Below the pieces are notes generated by a model. That model was not told the DNA's origin and did no database searches. It saw nothing but the letters and a program-made list of their open reading frames with translations. From NCBI RefSeq assembly GCF_900541605.1, contig NZ_UQKJ01000068.1, forward strand, positions 1 to 10,554: a stretch of DNA of 10,554 nt. Reading direction: 5' to 3'. The position numbers and the translations under genes were made by a program. Positions 6,703-10,554 of this stretch are shown one piece after another; within the stretch, counting starts at the first letter, position 1; every line of letters starts with the position of its first letter. The DNA comes from an uncultured Dialister sp. (GTDB lineage: Bacteria > Bacillota > Negativicutes > Veillonellales > Dialisteraceae).

Positions 6703-7617
6703 TTACAATATTTTTTCTCCATCCACACCATCCAAAGATACGGTATAGGAGATGCTGATCACATTCTTCGGCATCTTTCCACCCACAAACGATTCATCTT
6801 TAATGCAGGGGAACTTACTATTTACCGGATACTTAATGATGGAATGAAGCACATAGGCCCTATCCCGTGCTGATCTACCCTGTTCAAGACCAAGTTTCTT
6901 CAGCTTATTTTCCAAATCCTTCCTATTATAGCCCAGCTGTACGAGATCTTCCAACACACTATTAATAGTCTCCCCTTTTTCCGCTCGTTCAAACTGGCAA
7001 AGCATAACATAAAGCTGTTTACCAGGAGGCGGAACCAACTGGAAAGAATTATTCAGAGTAATCTGCCGACCTTCTCTCTTCTGGGTAGACTTAACCTCAT
7101 AGAAAGCATCTCCACAGTCGATATCGTAAGTAGCATGTTCAGGGCCGCGCCATACAGCGTCAAATCCATGCTGTTTCAAGTAACGAAGTACAACCATTTC
7201 TCCCAGATTGTCATAGACCCGCTCATCGACATTCTTGTTTCCAAGCAGTTCTTTCCACTCAGACCACCAGAGTTCCGGATTATTAACTATTTTTTCCCGG
7301 AATACACCATCAGGACCCGGATTTGCAAATTCCGCACAGAGTACAGAGAATGGATTCAGGATGTCTCCTTCCTTTTCCGTCATAAGTTCCAATGCTTCAA
7401 GAGACTGACCATTGAGCACAACTTGCTGGTTTCTTAAAATGACGCCGGCAAAGCTTTCATTGACCGGTGTACCTTTGGTATACGGAATTGCAATACCGTA
7501 TCCCTCTGATGTACGAAAAGTCCAACCTTTGAATGGTGTATTTTCAAGACTTTTGATAGGTGTCGAATAATTAATGGCTGTAACGCTCCAGCCACGTTTG
7601 ATCTCCTCAGAAAGCAT
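6703..7617 (-). CDS. PD-(D/E)XK nuclease-like protein (DUF4420 family)
   Basis: This is a predicted nuclease subunit of 304 residues. The PD-(D/E)XK signature is visible in the second half: Glu140 in NLGEMVVL, Asp165/Asp167 in YDID, then Glu174-Val-Lys176 in FYEVKST. A following strand reads LYVMLCQF (202-209). The arrangement, and the GFDAVWRGPEHATYDIDC segment before the catalytic strand, fit the DUF4420 'putative PD-(D/E)XK' family, which I know as a partner in multi-gene restriction systems. The N-terminal 130 residues are probably beta-rich and have no motif I can name. The ATG at 7617 is served by AAAGGAG (7628-7634), which lies inside the last codons of the preceding gene, so translation is probably coupled. 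It could cut DNA together with the HNH protein or under control of the upstream subunits. The family call is from memory. Confidence 0.75.
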   Translation of the reverse strand: MLSEEIKRGWSVTAINYSTPIKSLENTPFKGWTFRTSEGYGIAIPYTKGTPVNESFAGVILRNQQVVLNGQSLEALELMTEKEGDILNPFSVLCAEFANPGPDGVFREKIVNNPELWWSEWKELLGNKNVDERVYDNLGEMVVLRYLKQHGFDAVWRGPEHATYDIDCGDAFYEVKSTQKREGRQITLNNSFQLVPPPGKQLYVMLCQFERAEKGETINSVLEDLVQLGYNRKDLENKLKKLGLEQGRSARDRAYVLHSIIKYPVNSKFPCIKDESFVGGKMPKNVISISYTVSLDGVDGEKIL

Positions 7618-7624
7618 TATAGGC

Positions 7625-8386
7625 TCACTCCTTTACTTCAGCCAAAAGCTGCTTAACATATCCGGGTTCTCTGCCCTCCGTAAGAGCAGGCTCAATATTC
7701 CGACAATTAACCAAGTTCTGCTTTTGTATGTGATTAAAACGATCAGAATTCTTATTGGTTTCCATCGCATACCCCTTCATTAAAGCTCGGGTTAATGGCA
7801 AACGGTATCCCTTTCCGGGGCGTTCAATGAAATCACTAATGGTATCGGATCCATAGTCCTTCAACACATTGTAGGTATCCTGTTCCATCTCCTCCCATGA
7901 TTTATCCCCATCATACTGCCAGGCAAGATGAATATACCACCAAAGGGTTTTCACCCAAATTCTGCGAGGATGACTGTAGAAACGTTTTTTATTGATACGT
8001 ATGGTATCCTTGGGTTTCTTTCCGTTTTCGAATCGAAGCCAAGTAATATCCGGAAATACGATACAGGAAAGATAGCGCCACATATCATCATTATTCGCCA
8101 TGACATTGGTGAAGTCCTTATAAAAGTTAAGTTCCCTATACAAAGCAAATCCAACTGCCAGGTCCACCGGATACATATTTTTGGAGGTTGTTTGGGATAA
8201 AGTGTCTTTAAACGCATCTACGATATGACTGCGAAATCCTTCATAGGCTTCGCTGATATTGCCTACATCATAACTCTTCCATTTCTGCAGCAGTTCATCA
8301 AATTCAGTATCGCTCATGGTATCCCAAGTATTGACCAATTGGGCAGCCTTTGCTTTTGTCAAGACATGGAGTAAACTACTTTGCAT
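7625..8386 (-). CDS. DUF6339-like restriction-associated protein
   Basis: This 253-residue protein has no recognisable catalytic motif. It is helical and rich in aromatics: AYEGFRSHIVDAF (47-59), VGFALYRELNFY (78-89), MWRYLSCIVFPDITWLRF (102-119), and the most distinctive stretch HPRRIWVKTLWWYIHLAW (139-156). The R-x-x-x-LWW-x-x-HL pattern and length suggest the DUF6339 family, found beside PD-(D/E)XK restriction genes; I hold this from memory only. Start at ATG 8386 is chosen because AGAAAGGAG (8397-8405) stands 10 bases upstream and the resulting overlap with the previous gene is only 11 bases. An ATG at 8449 would add 21 basic residues and overlap by 74. It is probably a structural or regulatory subunit, since it is always co-expressed with the nuclease gene that follows 7 bases later. 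Confidence 0.68.
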   Translation of the reverse strand: MQSSLLHVLTKAKAAQLVNTWDTMSDTEFDELLQKWKSYDVGNISEAYEGFRSHIVDAFKDTLSQTTSKNMYPVDLAVGFALYRELNFYKDFTNVMANNDDMWRYLSCIVFPDITWLRFENGKKPKDTIRINKKRFYSHPRRIWVKTLWWYIHLAWQYDGDKSWEEMEQDTYNVLKDYGSDTISDFIERPGKGYRLPLTRALMKGYAMETNKNSDRFNHIQKQNLVNCRNIEPALTEGREPGYVKQLLAEVKE

Positions 8387-9395
8387 TAGCTTTTGACTCC
8401 TTTCTCTTTTTCCCTGACGTTTTCTCCAAAGAATACATGATGAGACCATTTATTGTATTCTGGATAGCACGCATTTGGCATTCAATTTTTCTGGTATCAA
8501 ATAGTTCCTTGTCATCAGCTTCCATACGACCGTAAAGGAAGGACAACGCTTCAGAAATAGAGCCCGGTTCAAAACTATTTTCTCTATTAATGACTCGGCC
8601 CAGCTGATTGGAATCAAGCTTTTGGTAAAGTATGAAGTAAGCAGACGAAAGAATTGTTATAAGGAGATGTGGATTTGCCTGAACGTTATCCAGCGTCGGG
8701 CAATCTTTATAATAGGTATTCAGGTAGAGACATAAATTTTCTTCTGTAAAGAGATCTTCTTCCGGATCTTCCCAATCACCTACATCAAGATACCAAAGGG
8801 GACTATTCTTATCGTGAATTTGTTTGACCGGGAAAACAGCATGGTTATCTTTAAAGTTGAGGTCACACTCATCTACCACACCCAGGGATACACCGGATTC
8901 ATTCATAAGGAACTGTTCATCAGCTTGAACCACTGCCGCCGGATTTTTCACATAAAGTATCAGCTTTAAAGACAAATCATCTGCAATGGATCCTGGCTGG
9001 AAGTAGTGTTCAAAATGAAATCCAATGTCACCATGGTCGGAATTGACAGCATCCGGAAGAATATATCCCATCTGCTTTAAAGAACTATTAGTCCAGATAA
9101 TAGCAGCTCCCAAGGAGGCATCGCGGCACAATATACCGGATGGGCCCTTCAGCAAATTGGGATACTGAAAACGTATTTCTTTAGAGAGCCACAAACCGTC
9201 TCGATTCATATCCCAGCTTCCGTCTTCACAAGCCAGTGAAGAAGCTCCGGTTGATGGTTTTAGCTCATGGCGAATATCATTACTGTCACGGTAATAGAAA
9301 TCATAATCTTCATCGCTATATCCTGCATTCTCAAGAATGGGATCTTCCTCATCCCCGTCAAATTGGACTGTCGGATAAAAATGTAATTCAGCCAT
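8376..9395 (-). CDS. Uncharacterised acidic restriction-operon protein
   Basis: I do not firmly recognise this 339-residue protein. The N-terminus is very acidic (FDGDEEDPI at 12-20, DEDYDFYY at 28-35). A middle segment, GLWLSKEIRF (67-76) to GAAIIWTNSSLKQMGYI (96-112), looks like a beta-sheet core, continued by LSLKLILYVK (141-150), HAVFPV (185-190) and LWYLDVGDWEDP (200-211). A helical part follows (HLLITILSSAYFILYQKL, 243-260), and the protein ends in a Lys-rich tail (KKRKESKANAK). There is no signal peptide, no obvious membrane protein pattern, and no nuclease or ATPase motif. The ATG at 9395 lies 3 bases after the previous stop with AAGGAGG (9404-9410) at 8 bases, so it is tightly coupled to that gene. 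The pattern recalls conserved unknown proteins next to GHKL-ATPase restriction genes, but I cannot confirm it. Confidence 0.8.
   Translation of the reverse strand: MAELHFYPTVQFDGDEEDPILENAGYSDEDYDFYYRDSNDIRHELKPSTGASSLACEDGSWDMNRDGLWLSKEIRFQYPNLLKGPSGILCRDASLGAAIIWTNSSLKQMGYILPDAVNSDHGDIGFHFEHYFQPGSIADDLSLKLILYVKNPAAVVQADEQFLMNESGVSLGVVDECDLNFKDNHAVFPVKQIHDKNSPLWYLDVGDWEDPEEDLFTEENLCLYLNTYYKDCPTLDNVQANPHLLITILSSAYFILYQKLDSNQLGRVINRENSFEPGSISEALSFLYGRMEADDKELFDTRKIECQMRAIQNTINGLIMYSLEKTSGKKRKESKANAK
8397..8405 (-). promoter_or_regulatory. Ribosome binding site setting the DUF6339-like start
   Basis: AGAAAGGAG on the minus strand, inside the 3' end of the preceding gene and 10 bases before ATG 8386. 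It is a near-perfect Shine-Dalgarno sequence and decides against the upstream ATG at 8449. Confidence 0.7.
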
Positions 9396-9398
9396 TCA

Positions 9399-10430
9399 TC
9401 AACCCTCCTTTACTTCCTTAACTTCCCTGACCGCACAACTATATTTACGGTCTTTCGCTTGTAACAGAAGTGTTCCCTGAATTGTAACTTTGCGTTCCGT
9501 ATTAGCTATGGTAAAAGAGCATACATCATCAAAGGTATTACCGGATTCTGTAGTTCTTTTAATACTGGAAATCGCCATTTCGGAAATATCGCATTGAGCC
9601 GTGCCACTATTAGCACTCAAGTCTCCTGAAAATGGATGAACATCCTTATCCTGCCCAATAAATGCCTTCAAATCTCGAATGCCATAAATGGTAAACGGGA
9701 ATGGTCTTCCCATTTCTTTAAACCATTTTGCTTCATTCCACTGCCCCTTTTCAGTCTCAACCCAAATCCCGATAGTTGCCTTTTTCTTAATGGTATTGAA
9801 AGATACGGAAAAAGGAATACTAATACAATCCGCTGAAAAAGCAGGTTTTCCGGTTTGCAGTGAAACCGCCGCCATTGATGAACTGCCACCTCCGGAGTTC
9901 CCACTACCTCCAGCAGTTGTTTTAGGCGAACTCTTGGATTTTGTAGGTAATAATATCTGGCCGACGCTACGGCTTAAATCACTATATCCGGAATCCACAT
10001 TCGACATTTTATTCTTCACAAATCTTGCAGAAATCTTATTGCCGATTCCACGCTGCAGTCTTTCTACTATGGTCTGTTTGGCGGAATCCGACCAATCTTG
10101 ATGATCGGACTTTTCACACTGCCGTAAATATTCGCCTAAGCTATTTACCTTTTCTCCATTTACGATAATAGGTATCTTGAAAGGATTTGAGGACTTAGGT
10201 ACGAAAAATACAAAGAGATACTCATTTTTACCGGTCACCGGCAACTTTGCAGTCCAACGATCCGCCACTTTGTAATCCAAAATCATCCCCGGTAACCGGG
10301 CAAACATGAAAATAGCAGACCCTTCTGTACTCTCATCAAATTTACCCAAGTAAGCGGATAATGGAATCATAGAATGATCATAGAAAAGATCATTTCTTGA
10401 TATCCGAATGAAGGACGCGCAACCTACCAT
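9399..10430 (-). CDS. Uncharacterised first operon protein with Gly/Ser linker, possibly a truncated ATPase partner
   Basis: This 343-residue protein has two parts joined by a low-complexity linker (about 164-187, SPKTTAGGSGNSGGGSSS). The N-terminal part contains GSAIFMFARLPGMILDYK (37-54), LFVFFVP (72-78) and LGEYLRQCEKSDHQDW (98-113). The C-terminal part is beta-rich and contains IGIWVETEKGQWNEAKWF. I see no ATP-binding or nuclease motif. The RLPGMILDY and CEKSDHQDW segments remind me of the region following the GHKL ATPase domain in MORC-like restriction proteins, but that domain is absent. The ATG at 10430 has AAGGA 4 bases upstream, a workable but short spacing. The frame stays open for 33 more codons to a TAA at 10530-10532 with no ATG, GTG or TTG. 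The gene is therefore either complete or the 3' part of a broken longer gene. Confidence 0.72.
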   Translation of the reverse strand: MVGCASFIRISRNDLFYDHSMIPLSAYLGKFDESTEGSAIFMFARLPGMILDYKVADRWTAKLPVTGKNEYLFVFFVPKSSNPFKIPIIVNGEKVNSLGEYLRQCEKSDHQDWSDSAKQTIVERLQRGIGNKISARFVKNKMSNVDSGYSDLSRSVGQILLPTKSKSSPKTTAGGSGNSGGGSSSMAAVSLQTGKPAFSADCISIPFSVSFNTIKKKATIGIWVETEKGQWNEAKWFKEMGRPFPFTIYGIRDLKAFIGQDKDVHPFSGDLSANSGTAQCDISEMAISSIKRTTESGNTFDDVCSFTIANTERKVTIQGTLLLQAKDRKYSCAVREVKEVKEG

Positions 10431-10554
10431 GGAATCCTTGAATGTACTATTTATGCTGATTTTTTCATAACTAATCTTTTTGAAAGTTGAAGGTATATAG
10501 CTATAGTAAACGACATTAATTACTTTACTTTAAATCGATGCATCTATGTGCTAT
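10431..10554 (-). promoter_or_regulatory. AT-rich leader of the seven-gene operon
   Basis: About 27% GC (34 of 124 bases by my count), far below the genes. On the minus strand all three frames hit stops between 10520 and 10554, so no gene reads in from the right. The stretch contains a perfect 10-base palindrome TATAGCTATA (10496-10505), a possible operator, and weak promoter-like hexamers (TTAATG, then TATACC with 16 bases between on the minus strand). I cannot name a convincing promoter, but the operon's start signal should lie here or just beyond the edge. Confidence 0.35.

Noticed and set aside
8387..8449. Longer form of the DUF6339-like protein starting at 8449
   Set aside because: It would overlap the preceding gene by 74 bases. 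The strong AGAAAGGAG at 8397-8405 points to ATG 8386.
9688..10101. Plus-strand open frame of 137 codons
   Set aside because: It is antisense to the first operon gene, with no ribosome site or motif I could find.

Overview
The window is a bacterial defence (restriction) island. Every gene I can support lies on the minus strand, so transcription runs from right to left. Strong AAAGGAG-type ribosome binding sites and tight gene packing fit a low-to-mid GC Bacillota. The GC-rich mosaic downstream of the last gene reminds me of Negativicutes such as Dialister, but that is a weak impression. The organism is not established from this window.

Module 1 (about 10430 to 4254, seven genes) is one operon. 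Neighbouring genes are separated by 3 to 24 bases or overlap by 11, and the operon ends at a clear intrinsic terminator (4213-4248). In order of transcription it encodes: an unrecognised 343-residue protein with a Gly/Ser linker; an unrecognised 339-residue acidic protein; a DUF6339-like protein; a DUF4420-like PD-(D/E)XK nuclease; a Dcm-type cytosine-5 DNA methyltransferase; a Vsr mismatch endonuclease; and an HNH endonuclease with a recombinase-like N-terminal helical domain. Methyltransferase, Vsr and two candidate nucleases make this a multi-component restriction-modification system. The three upstream proteins are probably accessory or sensing subunits. From memory of the families, the set resembles the GHKL/MORC-ATPase and Z1-helicase associated restriction systems, but neither of those ATPases is visible here. 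The first gene may be what remains of such an ATPase protein.

Module 2 (4140 to 171) has its own extended -10 promoter (4166-4174). It encodes a McrB-like AAA+ motor and a McrC-like DUF2357/DUF524 PD-(D/E)XK nuclease whose frames overlap by 26 bases. This is a type IV (modification-dependent) restriction pair. Sampled lines are about 55-60% GC, against about 30-47% in module 1, so the two modules probably have different histories. The first 140 residues of the McrB-like protein have the lower GC of module 1, which suggests domain replacement.

The left edge (1-170) has no supported gene. It holds an AT-rich stretch, short palindromes, and a CTAGAY hexamer array that supplies four in-frame TAG stops to the nuclease gene. 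The right edge (10431-10554) is about 27% GC, has stops in all minus-strand frames near the boundary, and probably carries the operon leader.
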